From: Candidatus Limimorpha caballi
Lineage (GTDB): Bacteria; Bacteroidota; Bacteroidia; Bacteroidales; F082
Assembly (NCBI GenBank): GCA_018064605.1
Contig: JAGHUX010000006.1
Span: 1 to 64,000, forward strand
Reading direction: 5' to 3'
DNA length: 64,000 bases
The notes beneath the pieces are model-generated. The model did not search any database. It had not been told where the DNA came from and saw only the letters and a program-made list of their open reading frames with translations. The position numbers were made by a program, and so were the translations under genes. The stretch's first letter is position 1. Every line of letters starts with the position of its first letter. Shown piece by piece: positions 17,247-26,601 of the stretch.

Positions 17247-17704
17247 TTACACTCGGAAAAGTCAATGTCGTGTGTTGACGGAACTTGAAATGAAAATTTT
17301 GTCTTCCCATTGCTTCCAGTCACAGCGAAATCTCCTTTTGAGATAATGTCCATTCCTATCAAAACATCAGTGTCACCAAGGATTCCTTCCGTAACAAGGA
17401 CTGTCGAAAACTCTATCGCATTAGGTAACAAAATATCAATCAAGTATGTCTTTACGATTGACACTCCGTTGGTGTGATAGACTTTCGCTTGCCCAACTGG
17501 TAACAAACCCAAAATCCTGACTACCTCTGTGGAAATAACAGACCTCATCGCGCCAGTATCCCAAAAAGCGTTAAATTCAACAAATTCAGGCGGCGTCACA
17601 TCTGGTTGATACACAGGATTAAACGCTTCGCTTATTCCACATTTTGTAGCAATACATTCAACAAGATTACTGTATTCAATTGTAAAAGATTTTTTCGGTT
17701 TCAT
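17243..17704 (-). CDS. Single-domain retropepsin-like aspartic protease
   Basis: About 153 residues from the ATG at 17704 (MKPKKSFTIEYSN). The 63 bases of open frame upstream lie inside the preceding gene and look like shadow. FNAFWDTGAMRSVIS carries the DTG catalytic triad near residue 57, followed by the usual hydrophobic-hydrophobic-Gly element (DVLIGMDIISKGDF). One DTG and about 150 residues imply a homodimer, as in retroviral proteases. No signal peptide or membrane segment is seen, so it is probably cytoplasmic. It is the second gene of a two-gene operon after a 77-residue protein, five bases away. Substrate unknown; the partner protein is an obvious candidate. AT-richer than the surrounding genes. 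Confidence 0.85.
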   Translation of the reverse strand: MKPKKSFTIEYSNLVECIATKCGISEAFNPVYQPDVTPPEFVEFNAFWDTGAMRSVISTEVVRILGLLPVGQAKVYHTNGVSIVKTYLIDILLPNAIEFSTVLVTEGILGDTDVLIGMDIISKGDFAVTGSNGKTKFSFQVPSTHDIDFSECN

Positions 17705-17709
17705 AAAAA

Positions 17710-17943
17710 TCAAAAAGTTGCACGTGAATGAACATGAAAAGTGTAGGCAGCATCCCCCGCTGTACATTGTTGCAAAAGAAACGTGCCCACTTCATGTTTC
17801 ATTTTTGTTAAAAAATACGCCTGCTCATAGCTATCGTAATCGCCCACAACTTCATGCCCAACTATCGCAAGCACACGACCGTCATATTTTTTGACTAAAT
17901 CGCATTGGTTATCAATATAATATTTAAATTCTTGCTCTAACAT
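17710..17943 (-). CDS. Small hypothetical protein (77 aa, DUF5678-like) paired with the retropepsin
   Basis: A 77-residue acidic/aromatic protein with no signal peptide: MLEQEFKYYIDNQCDLVKKY at the start, a central GRVLAIVGHEVVGDYDSYEQA, and a C-terminal FHVHSRATF. The middle looks like the small DUF5678-type domain. From memory, similar small proteins are often encoded just before single-domain retropepsins, but that needs a neighbourhood search to confirm. It is the first gene of the operon, with a clear -7 box 20 bases upstream. The tail could be a protease recognition or cleavage segment; this is inference. Confidence 0.7.
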   Translation of the reverse strand: MLEQEFKYYIDNQCDLVKKYDGRVLAIVGHEVVGDYDSYEQAYFLTKMKHEVGTFLLQQCTAGDAAYTFHVHSRATF

Positions 17944-17962
17944 GTCAGAAATTTTTCGCGGG

Positions 17963-17970
17963 CAAAGATA
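17963..17970 (-). promoter_or_regulatory. -7 box for the small-protein/retropepsin operon
   Basis: The minus strand reads TATCTTTG (TAnnTTTG). It lies 20 bases upstream of the ATG at 17943. Confidence 0.6.
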
Positions 17971-18010
17971 AATATATTTTCTAAAATAGAATGATGTTTT
18001 TCAAAAAAAA

Positions 18011-18937
18011 TCAAATCACAATCTCGTCATACCTGAAAATCGTCGTCAAGCCTTTCTCTTCAAAATATTTTCTGACTTCAATTTCAGGAAGGTTCGTCGC
18101 CGCAAGGAAAAAGTCGCCGCCCCAGGCACCAAGTGATTTTATAACGCCTTGAAAATCTTTGAATTGAGTCTTCAACGGACTTTGTCCGAGACAGTTTCCC
18201 ATTATCTCTTCGTGACGTTCCATGATGGCGCAGAAGTCATCGAAGCCGGCGAGTCCGTGGCCTGACAAAACATCAGACATGACCGAAATCTCTCTTATTT
18301 CCATTGAGAAATCGTTGGTTTTGAGTCTTTCCTTAAACGACATCACCTCCTTGCTCGAACTCTGTTTATGGTTTTGATAAACAAAGAACAGTTTGTCTGA
18401 AAATTCGGGTTTGAAGTCGGTCGCCTCAACGATTGGATTGCCGTTTTCCAAGCGATAAAGTATTGGCGTTGAAGCTGTTGCACAAGCGATGTCATACCCG
18501 GAGCCGCCCATTGTCTGTTTCAACACTTCATACGGATTGACATTTGCCCATTGTGAGAGGCAGGAAATGAGTGTCGAACTGCTTCCAAGGCCCCATTCCT
18601 TGTCAAATTCAAGATGAGTGGTGAAAGAATAATCGCAGTCTTCTTGTAAGATATTAGGATTCAATGATTTAATAACCTGAAAGATTTTACTCAGCATCTC
18701 GGCTTTTCCCATGTCATCGGATGCGCGGACGGTGAGGTCGCTTTTGTTGAGCATCGCCGAAAACCAGAAACCTTTTGGGGTGAAGGCGTCCCAATGGATG
18801 ACACCGTTATTGATATTCAATGTGTTGACTTCGAGAGTCTGCCCAAGTTTCAGCGGCAACGCCAAGGCTGAAACACCTTGAAGCACAAGATACTCGCCGG
18901 TAAGCAGAAATTTTCCGTTAGCTCTAAACTTTTCCAT
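18011..18937 (-). CDS. GYDIA-family GHMP kinase (mevalonate-pathway type)
   Basis: 308 residues of the GHMP kinase superfamily. It starts FRANGKFLLTGEYLVLQG, has the phosphate-binding motif EWGLGSSSTLISCLSQW near residue 115, and contains SGYDIACATASTPILYRL, the GYDIA motif that names this Bacteroidota branch. GHMP kinases phosphorylate mevalonate, phosphomevalonate, homoserine or galactose. The HMG-CoA reductase gene directly upstream on the same strand argues for a mevalonate-route substrate. The exact step (mevalonate or phosphomevalonate kinase) cannot be read. The 52-base gap between the two genes is filled with repeats. Confidence 0.88.
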   Translation of the reverse strand: MEKFRANGKFLLTGEYLVLQGVSALALPLKLGQTLEVNTLNINNGVIHWDAFTPKGFWFSAMLNKSDLTVRASDDMGKAEMLSKIFQVIKSLNPNILQEDCDYSFTTHLEFDKEWGLGSSSTLISCLSQWANVNPYEVLKQTMGGSGYDIACATASTPILYRLENGNPIVEATDFKPEFSDKLFFVYQNHKQSSSKEVMSFKERLKTNDFSMEIREISVMSDVLSGHGLAGFDDFCAIMERHEEIMGNCLGQSPLKTQFKDFQGVIKSLGAWGGDFFLAATNLPEIEVRKYFEEKGLTTIFRYDEIVI

Positions 18938-18941
18938 TTTT

Positions 18942-19016
18942 TAACACGAGTTACACTGGTTTTATTTCTCCTCTCTCCTCTTTTAACTTTTAACCTTTTA
19001 ACCTTTTAACCTTAAG
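18942..19016 (-). repeat. CACGAGT fragment plus AACCTTTTAACC tract that reaches into the HMG-CoA reductase 3' end
   Basis: A short diverged CACGAGTTACAC unit is followed by a low-complexity tract of TTTTAACC units. Read on the minus strand, the tract (AAGGTTAAAAGGTT...) encodes the last residues KVKRLKG and the stop of the reductase gene. Confidence 0.65.
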
Positions 19017-20339
19017 AAACTCCTCCACTCCAGCGTATGTCACGGTGACATCTTTGAAATGCACGAGAGCCGCGGTTTTTTCTTCATCGGTGGCATTCAT
19101 CTGATTGAGGATATTTGCGAGGTGCATCTTCATGTGTCCTTGTTGTATTCCTTTGGTTGTCAGTGACTTGACGGCGGCATAGTTGTTTGCAAGCCCCATT
19201 GTGGCGGCGATCATCATGAGTTCCGGAGCCGAAGGGTTACCGAGGAGCTCAAGAGATTCCTTGGCCAAAGGATGCAGGGAAGTCAGGCCGCCGACGGTGC
19301 CGAGGGCCATCGGCACTTCAAGCGTGAACTTGAACATCCCTCCGTTTATCTCCACAGATGACAGTGACTCATACCGTCCGTTGCGTGCGGCGTAAGAATG
19401 ACCGGCTGCCTCGGTGGCGCGGAAGTCGTTGCCTGTGGCTATGACGACAGCGTCGATGCCGTTGTAAATACCTTTGTTATGTGTCGTGGCGCGGTACACG
19501 TCGATATGTGCGATATCGACAGCCTTCTTGAATTTCTCCGCAAACGCCTTGCCGTCGAGATGTTCATCGACGCCGTCGAGGTCATAGAGCGGGCATTCGA
19601 CCCAGACTTTCACGCGGCATTGAGGCGTGTAATTCGACAAGATTGACATCACAATCTCCACATGACGTTCATTCTCAGGCAGTTGGTTCTGACGGAGGAA
19701 AAAGTCCTGGAGGGCGTGAGCGAAAGTCTCGAGGCATGAGTTTATGAAATTCGCGCCCATCGAGTCGCAGGTGCCGAAGGTGACGCGCAACTGGTAGTAG
19801 TCAGGCAGTTTGTCGGTAAAGTCAACTAATTGTATGTCAATGATTCCGCCGCCGCGTCTTTCCATTTTCTCCGTGAGTGACCTTGTAGCGTCACGCAGCG
19901 TCTGCTTTATCTCAGGAAGGAAAGAGAAGAGTGTTCCTTTTTTGCCTTTATAGCAGAAATGCACCTGTCCTACCTTCTGAGTGTCAACCACTTCGGCATG
20001 AAATCCGCCGCGGTCGCCCCAGAATTTCGCGGCGGCCGAGGCCGCAGCGACAACGCTGCTCTCCTCTATCACCATCGGCACGACATACCGCTTGCCGTTT
20101 ATCAAGACGTTGGGCGACACGCCGTATGGGATGTGAAAGTTGGAGATGGTGTTCTCGCTGAACTCATCGAACTGCCGCTGCTTCTCGGCATCGGAATACC
20201 AGAAACTCTTCAGCAAGGCGATGAACTCGCCCGGGTTCTCGATGTACTCTGAAACAGCCTTCAATTTGTCCTCTTTCAGCAACTTCGAAAACCCCTTGAT
20301 GATACGGTCGCGCTTTCTTGTCGGTCTCTCTTCCCCCAT
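18990..20339 (-). CDS. mvaA: Hydroxymethylglutaryl-CoA reductase, class II type
   Basis: 449 residues, the usual length of class II enzymes. Visible motifs: ENTISNFHIPYGVSPNVLI near the N-terminus, VIEESSVVAAASAAAKFW (catalytic Glu), DSMGANFINSCLE (nucleotide-binding region), NKGIYNGIDAVVIATGND with a catalytic Lys, and a C-terminal GHMKMHLANI with the catalytic His. It interconverts HMG-CoA and mevalonate. With the adjacent GYDIA GHMP kinase it suggests a biosynthetic mevalonate pathway, common in Flavobacteriia but not in typical gut Bacteroides, which use the MEP route. The final seven codons come from a repeat tract. Promoter at 20405. Confidence 0.94.
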   Translation of the reverse strand: MGEERPTRKRDRIIKGFSKLLKEDKLKAVSEYIENPGEFIALLKSFWYSDAEKQRQFDEFSENTISNFHIPYGVSPNVLINGKRYVVPMVIEESSVVAAASAAAKFWGDRGGFHAEVVDTQKVGQVHFCYKGKKGTLFSFLPEIKQTLRDATRSLTEKMERRGGGIIDIQLVDFTDKLPDYYQLRVTFGTCDSMGANFINSCLETFAHALQDFFLRQNQLPENERHVEIVMSILSNYTPQCRVKVWVECPLYDLDGVDEHLDGKAFAEKFKKAVDIAHIDVYRATTHNKGIYNGIDAVVIATGNDFRATEAAGHSYAARNGRYESLSSVEINGGMFKFTLEVPMALGTVGGLTSLHPLAKESLELLGNPSAPELMMIAATMGLANNYAAVKSLTTKGIQQGHMKMHLANILNQMNATDEEKTAALVHFKDVTVTYAGVEEFLKVKRLKG

Positions 20340-20404
20340 GTTTCTGATATGTAACCGCTGACGCAGTTAAAGTTGTTCTAATTTTTTTAACATAAAATCG
20401 GGTG

Positions 20405-20412
20405 CAAAAATA
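20405..20412 (-). promoter_or_regulatory. -7 box for the HMG-CoA reductase operon
   Basis: The minus strand reads TATTTTTG, 66 bases upstream of the ATG. A weaker plus-strand box (TATTTTTA, 20460-20467) may serve the divergent T9SS cargo gene. Confidence 0.55.
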
Positions 20413-20512
20413 CGAAATTTTAATTTTCGCAATTAAAACAACAATATCGAATTTTTTCATATTTTTACGGCATGAAATTTTTTACTGATTTATTAACTAA
20501 ATTTTTTTTCAC

Positions 20513-21490
20513 ATGAAAAAATTCTTTACATTTATCTTAGCTACATTATTGAGCATCAATGTATTTGCTCAATGTCCACTTTCAACAGCCGTTGATTTCA
20601 CAGCAACAGACTGCACCGGCACGGCGGGCGCGAGCGTCGAGATTTCGGACATCACAACGACAAACACAACAGTGACTGCGACCTTCACGCCCAACGAAGA
20701 CTGCGCCTCATATTACTACATGATTGGCACGGAGGCTGAAATGGCGATGTGGGTGCAGATGATGCAGACACCATTGGAACAGCTCGTCATGCAGTGGGGC
20801 ATCCAGACGACCGGAGTCGTGACATACACATGGACAGACCAGGCTCCGGGCACCGAATACACCATCTACGTAGTGCCTGTGAACGCTGACGAGACCCTCG
20901 GCGAACTGGTGACAGCCACGGCCACGACGACGGCAGCGGGCGGCCCCGGCGTCTCCGAAATAGAGATGACCGTCGAGGTGCTTTCACCAACAGAAGTCAA
21001 GACATACACCACACCTAACGACCAGACAGCGGAATACCACTACGGACTTATCGAAAAGGCATATTACGAAGAAATCGGCGAAGAGGGACTTATCCAGATA
21101 ATCCAGGAAGACATGTATCCTTACTATGAATACAACGAATGGATATGGCTTGATCTTTCGCCTGAAACAGAATACTATGGCTTCGCACGGGGCTTTAACG
21201 CAAACGGTGAATGGGGTACAATAACACTCGTCCCCTTCACCACAATGCCTGATGCAATCGGCGATGTCAACGCATTGTCATTCAACATCTTCCCTAACCC
21301 AGCCAACGACTTCGTGAAGATTGAAGGCAACGACCTCAAGACAGTCGAAATCTTCAACATGACCGGTCAAGCTGTTGTGAAGCAAGATGTCAGCGGCAAC
21401 GAATTGACAATCTCAACTGAAAACCTCGAATCTGGCGTCTATTTCGTGAAAGTCAACGGAACAATGACTCAGAAACTCGTCGTGAGATAG
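20513..21490 (+). CDS. Secreted protein with T9SS type A sorting domain
   Basis: 325 residues. A signal peptide (KKFFTFILATLLSINVFAQ) is followed by Thr-rich, fibronectin-like stretches (about 30-130 and 145-240, both with TEYT/TEYYG-type strands). The C-terminal sorting domain (about 255-325) starts NIFPNPANDFVKIEG, continues with EIFNMTGQAV and LESGVYFVKV, and ends TQKLVVR. This is the standard cargo signal of the type IX secretion system, so the protein should be exported across the outer membrane and cell-attached or released. It has no catalytic motif. The passenger is acidic and rich in Thr and Tyr. Function unknown. Confidence 0.85.
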   Translation: MKKFFTFILATLLSINVFAQCPLSTAVDFTATDCTGTAGASVEISDITTTNTTVTATFTPNEDCASYYYMIGTEAEMAMWVQMMQTPLEQLVMQWGIQTTGVVTYTWTDQAPGTEYTIYVVPVNADETLGELVTATATTTAAGGPGVSEIEMTVEVLSPTEVKTYTTPNDQTAEYHYGLIEKAYYEEIGEEGLIQIIQEDMYPYYEYNEWIWLDLSPETEYYGFARGFNANGEWGTITLVPFTTMPDAIGDVNALSFNIFPNPANDFVKIEGNDLKTVEIFNMTGQAVVKQDVSGNELTISTENLESGVYFVKVNGTMTQKLVVR

Positions 21491-21531
21491 CTGAGTTTAG
21501 ATTAGAGAGGAGAGATTAGAGAGGAGAGAAG

Positions 21532-21567
21532 TGAACCCCGAAGGTTGAAAAAATACTTCGGGGTTCA
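21532..21567 (+). terminator. 12-bp hairpin after the T9SS cargo gene
   Basis: TGAACCCCGAAG (21532-21543) pairs perfectly with CTTCGGGGTTCA (21556-21567). The tail is only moderately T-rich (ACTTTG). It starts about 40 bases after the stop codon. Confidence 0.65.
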
Positions 21568-21603
21568 ACTTTGACCTATGGGTAAAATTTGTCGCGGATT
21601 ATT

Positions 21604-21658
21604 TAAAAAAAGAGAGGCCGGCACCGCGGGTTTTGTACCTCAGGTGCCAGCCTCTTTT
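21604..21658 (-). terminator. Rho-independent terminator of the groES-groEL operon
   Basis: On the minus strand a long stem (AGAGGCTGGCACC paired with GGTGCCGGCCTCT, one wobble) is followed by a run of seven T. It lies about 30 bases beyond the groEL stop codon. Confidence 0.8.
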
Positions 21659-21688
21659 AACTTTACTCTCTAATCTCTTAACCGAAGA

Positions 21689-23329
<1,641 letters not shown>

Positions 23330-23364
23330 TTACTTTTGAACATTAAAACTTTTGAACTTTTCAC

Positions 23365-23643
23365 TCAGATTATTGCGATGATGTCGTTTTCACGCATGAT
23401 CATATAGTCGTTGCCATCGAAATGGAACTCCGTGCCGGCGTATTTGCCATAAATGACCGTATCGCCGACTTTCACTGTCATCTGGACGTCTTTTGTGCCA
23501 AGGCCGACAGCGACGACGGTGCCTTTCTGTGGTTTCTCTTTTGCTGTGTCAGGGATGATGATTCCGCTGGCTGTTTTCTGTTCTGCGGCTGCCGGTGCGA
23601 TGACCACGCGGTCCGCCAAAGGTTTGATTGTCAATTGTGCCAT
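23365..23643 (-). CDS. groES: 10-kDa co-chaperonin GroES
   Basis: 92 residues: [20 protein letters not shown] at the start, the mobile loop SGIIIPDTA near residue 27, and [20 protein letters not shown] leading to [10 protein letters not shown] at the end. It caps the GroEL ring. First gene of the groES-groEL operon. The upstream region (23644-23737) has no clear TAnnTTTG box, so the promoter was not located; a stress promoter of another form is possible. Confidence 0.98.
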   Translation of the reverse strand: MAQLTIKPLADRVVIAPAAAEQKTASGIIIPDTAKEKPQKGTVVAVGLGTKDVQMTVKVGDTVIYGKYAGTEFHFDGNDYMIMRENDIIAII

Positions 23644-23737
23644 GATTTTATGTTTGATTTGTTCGTTTATAATTTCATTAAAATTTCAAAACCGCCGCCG
23701 GTTCAACAAATTTCATTCCAAAGACCGAAAACTGACA

Positions 23738-23780
23738 AATCAAAAAAAATGTCAGAACGTATATGACATTCTGACATTTT
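23738..23780 (-). terminator. Terminator between secG and groES
   Basis: AAAATGTCAGAA (23746-23757) and TTCTGACATTTT (23769-23780) form a perfect 12-bp stem with an 11-base loop. On the minus strand the stem runs straight into a T tract. It separates the secG transcript from groES. Confidence 0.8.
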
Positions 23781-23798
23781 CATTTTTTTGCCGTCGAT

Positions 23799-24125
23799 TT
23801 ATTCCGCGACCGGTGTCTCAGTGGCTGCCTGGGTTGCCGGGATGGTGTTTTCAATCTGGCTGCGCATCTTCGTGTCAACCGCGCCGACGTTTCTTGAGCC
23901 GTCCTTCGGAATCGCTATGCTTGAAGCGAGGCAGAAAACGACGAGAAGCACCGCGAGTGTCCAGGTTGTCTTCTCAAGGAAATCGGTGGTCTTGCGCACG
24001 CCGAGGATCTGATTCTGTGATGAGAAGTTGGAAACCAGACCGCCACCTTTTGAATTCTGCACCAAAACAACCAACATCATCAGGAAACTGACGATAAGGA
24101 TTAATACTGAAATTGTTACGTACAT
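23799..24125 (-). CDS. secG: Preprotein translocase subunit SecG
   Basis: 108 residues with two membrane helices (about 5-22 and 56-74). Between them lies the conserved SecG loop with VLVQNSKGGGLVSNF; ILGVRKTTDFLEKTTW precedes the second helix. SecG joins SecYE and aids SecA-driven export through the inner membrane. The hydrophilic tail after residue 75 (rich in Ala, Thr, Gln) is typical of Bacteroidota SecG. The gene lies 12 bases after the TPR-protein gene, at the end of the pheT-to-secG block. Confidence 0.95.
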   Translation of the reverse strand: MYVTISVLILIVSFLMMLVVLVQNSKGGGLVSNFSSQNQILGVRKTTDFLEKTTWTLAVLLVVFCLASSIAIPKDGSRNVGAVDTKMRSQIENTIPATQAATETPVAE

Positions 24126-24137
24126 TGTCTTAAAATA

Positions 24138-24881
24138 TTAATTGTTTAACTTATTTTTTAACTCAGAAATTTGACCTGCAAAGTAAATACTTTTTTCTGG
24201 ATTTTTCAAGATTAATTTTTCATAAATTGAAATTGCTTTCCCAAAATACCCTTGCTTTGCATAAATCGTTGCTAATGTTTCACTTACAATATTCTCCTGA
24301 TCAACAACGGAGTCCTGTGCCGCCGAAATCGGGTTGTAAAACTCCTTTTTCGGGCGTGAAATCGACGGGTTGTCGGCTATGAATCTGTCTATAATTTCCG
24401 CTTTTGTGAGAATTTTTTCTTCTTTTTTCGACTTGGACTTTTCGTTCTCGAGTTCGGCGATCTTGTTTTCGATTATCGCCATCATCTCGTCGATGGTCTT
24501 CTTTTTCTCTTCGAGAACCGCAAATTCCCTGTTGAGCTGTTCCGTGTCGTCACCAAGGTTTATCTCCGGTATGACAAGTGTCTTTTCGGGTAAGACCTCC
24601 AGTTTTTTCTCTTGTCTCTCGACAGGTTCCTCAACGTATTCGTCAGGCAGCTGCGTGCAGAGTTTCCGGAGCGCATTCCTGTCAGGCGACATCGCCGCTG
24701 CGAGTTTCAGCTGACGGTTCGACTCCGCGCCGCCTTCTCTCATCATCCCGACAGCCAGCAACGTCTGCCCCACCGTGAAATACGGATAACGCGCGACGAC
24801 GACCCCCATCTCCACAACATCCTGACCATCAGTCTTTTCCGGATGCACAACCAACTCGTTAAGTCTTCTTTGATCCATCAC
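24138..24881 (-). CDS. TPR-like cytoplasmic protein encoded between lptE and secG
   Basis: 247 residues with no signal peptide. Residues about 115-150 are a strong coiled coil (EEKKKTIDEMMAIIENKIAE). Near the C-terminus one TPR-like helical hairpin is clear (ETLATIYAKQGYFGKAISIY, then EKLILKNPEKS). A protein of this form in this genomic position, between lptE and secG, is characteristic of Bacteroidales, but its job is not known. The start overlaps the lptE stop by four bases (ATGA-type overlap), so the two are translationally coupled. Two adjacent ATG codons could serve as the start. Confidence 0.7.
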   Translation of the reverse strand: MMDQRRLNELVVHPEKTDGQDVVEMGVVVARYPYFTVGQTLLAVGMMREGGAESNRQLKLAAAMSPDRNALRKLCTQLPDEYVEEPVERQEKKLEVLPEKTLVIPEINLGDDTEQLNREFAVLEEKKKTIDEMMAIIENKIAELENEKSKSKKEEKILTKAEIIDRFIADNPSISRPKKEFYNPISAAQDSVVDQENIVSETLATIYAKQGYFGKAISIYEKLILKNPEKSIYFAGQISELKNKLNN

Positions 24882-25384
24882 CAGTTGACAACCGCTTTAT
24901 TAAAAATGTCTTCGCACAATTTCGCGACTATCGACGAGCACAGCGTCTCCTGCACGGCGTTAAGGTCCTGGCTGCTCGAATAGTCCTCAAACTGCGTGAA
25001 TGTCTGCTCGAAATTCTTCGACTCGTCGAATCTGTTGAAGAACCTCACATTCACCGTTATCGTCAGGCGGTTCAACGCGGCGGTGTGGTCGCCCGTGATG
25101 GCGGTCGGGGCCGTCGCGTAGCCTGTGATCTCACCCTCAATGGCCAAGTCGCCGTCATTCTCGACTTCCGACAGGCTTGTCTGATTCATGAAATAATCGC
25201 GCAGCGTGTTGGTCATCTCATTGCTCAGCATCGGATAGACGAGGTTGGCGTTGTTCGGGAAGTAGCGCACCGACACTGTCTTCGCCTCTGGCGGGATGCT
25301 CGCACCCGTGAACGAATACACGCCGCAACCACTCAGAAACAACGCTGCGACAACTATTAATAATAAGGTGTACGTCTTTCTCAT
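24878..25384 (-). CDS. lptE: LPS-assembly lipoprotein LptE
   Basis: 168 residues with a lipoprotein signal peptide (LFLSGCG, lipid on Cys20). The mature part begins YSFTGASIPPEAKTVSVRYF and continues with NTLRDYFMNQTSLSEV and FEDYSSSQDLNAVQETL, the pattern of Bacteroidota LptE. It plugs the LptD barrel and helps insert LPS into the outer leaflet. It overlaps the sigma-54 activator upstream and the TPR-protein gene downstream by single-codon overlaps, so it belongs to one operon. Confidence 0.92.
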   Translation of the reverse strand: MRKTYTLLLIVVAALFLSGCGVYSFTGASIPPEAKTVSVRYFPNNANLVYPMLSNEMTNTLRDYFMNQTSLSEVENDGDLAIEGEITGYATAPTAITGDHTAALNRLTITVNVRFFNRFDESKNFEQTFTQFEDYSSSQDLNAVQETLCSSIVAKLCEDIFNKAVVNW

Positions 25385-26601
25385 CAGATGTCTATTCCGT
25401 AGTCGTTAATTTTTCTGTAAAGTGTACGTTCGCTTATGCCCAACTCGCCGGCTGCCGCCCGCCGTTTGCCGTTATATTTACGCAACGCCTTGATGATCAA
25501 TTCTTTTTCTTTTTTCTGAAGCGACAGATTGTCGATGACGGGTTTCGCCGACACAAATACGGTTTCATCATCCTGCGGCGGCTCATATTCGAGGGCATCG
25601 GTGTCCTCCACGGGATTCAGCACCGTCCCGCGAATCTGCGTTATCGACGACGGCTCGGCCGTAATGTCATGCGACACAACGACTTTGCCGGCCGACAGTT
25701 CGTTGACGGTCCGGCGAAGCTCCATGATGTCTTTCTTCATGTCGAACAACACCTTATATAAAATGTCACGTTCTGATATCGACTCCTGCTCCTTCGACCC
25801 GGCCAAGACGGGCAATGACGTCTGTTTCGGGAGGTAATTCACAAGGATCTCCGGCGTGATGACCTTAGTCTCCTCAATGATCGAGATCTGGTCCGTGACA
25901 TTCCTCAGCTGACGTATGTTGCCTTCCCAGCGGTAATTCTCGAACATGACGAGCGCCTCAGGCGTGAGACGTATCGGCTCGACATGATATTTGTCGGCGA
26001 AATCTGACGCGAACTTCCTGAACAGCAAGCTGATGTCGCCCTTTCTCTCGCGCAGCGGCGGGATGGTGATAGGGATGGTGTTGAGACGGTAGTAAAGGTC
26101 TTCGCGGAACGTGCCTTTCTTGATCGCCTCGGGTATGTCAACGTTGGTCGCGGCCACGATGCGCACGTTGGTCTTCTGTATCGTCGAGGAGCCGACCTTG
26201 ATGAACTCGCCGTTTTCCAGGACTCTGAGCAGACGGGCCTGCGTCGCAAGCGGAAGCTCGCCGACTTCATCGAGGAACAGCGTGCCTCCGTCGGCGACCT
26301 CGAAGTAGCCTTTCCGCGAATCGACGGCCCCAGTGAAAGCGCCTTTCTCATGCCCGAAAAGCTCAGAATCAATGGTGCCCTCAGGAATCGCCCCGCAGTT
26401 GATGGCGAAATACGGCCCGTGCTTGCGCGAACTGTTGTCGTGGATGATCTTCGGGATGACATCCTTGCCGGTGCCGCTCTCACCATTGATGAACACCGTC
26501 AGCTCGGAGTCGGCCACCTGCACCGCCACCTCGACGGCACGGTTCAACAACGGGTCGTTGCCTATGATCTTGTATCTCTGCTTTATGATCTGAATGTCCA
26601 T
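25384..26601 (-). CDS. Sigma-54-dependent transcriptional activator without receiver domain
   Basis: 405 residues. The AAA+ sigma-54 interaction module begins at about residue 8. It has Walker A GESGTGKDV, the sigma-54 contact loop inside HEKGAFTGAVDSRKGYFEVA, Walker B GTLFLDEVGEL, and an arginine-rich PPLRERKGDI. A linker of about 120 residues follows, then a Fis-type helix-turn-helix at the end (KYNGKRRAAAGELGISERTL). No receiver, GAF or PAS domain precedes the AAA+ module, so control must come from another partner or from the linker. Its start overlaps the pheT stop and its stop overlaps the lptE start, so it is co-expressed with housekeeping genes. Targets unknown. Confidence 0.93.
   Translation of the reverse strand: MDIQIIKQRYKIIGNDPLLNRAVEVAVQVADSELTVFINGESGTGKDVIPKIIHDNSSRKHGPYFAINCGAIPEGTIDSELFGHEKGAFTGAVDSRKGYFEVADGGTLFLDEVGELPLATQARLLRVLENGEFIKVGSSTIQKTNVRIVAATNVDIPEAIKKGTFREDLYYRLNTIPITIPPLRERKGDISLLFRKFASDFADKYHVEPIRLTPEALVMFENYRWEGNIRQLRNVTDQISIIEETKVITPEILVNYLPKQTSLPVLAGSKEQESISERDILYKVLFDMKKDIMELRRTVNELSAGKVVVSHDITAEPSSITQIRGTVLNPVEDTDALEYEPPQDDETVFVSAKPVIDNLSLQKKEKELIIKALRKYNGKRRAAAGELGISERTLYRKINDYGIDI

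Noticed and set aside
17705-17767. N-terminal extension of the retropepsin (Cys-rich start)
   Set aside because: It overlaps the end of the 77-aa gene and reads as its shifted frame; ATG 17704 gives normal spacing.
23644-23745. CIRCE or other known heat-shock operator upstream of groES
   Set aside because: No TTAGCACTC-N9-GAGTGCTAA-like inverted repeat is present; the only strong inverted repeat nearby is the secG terminator.
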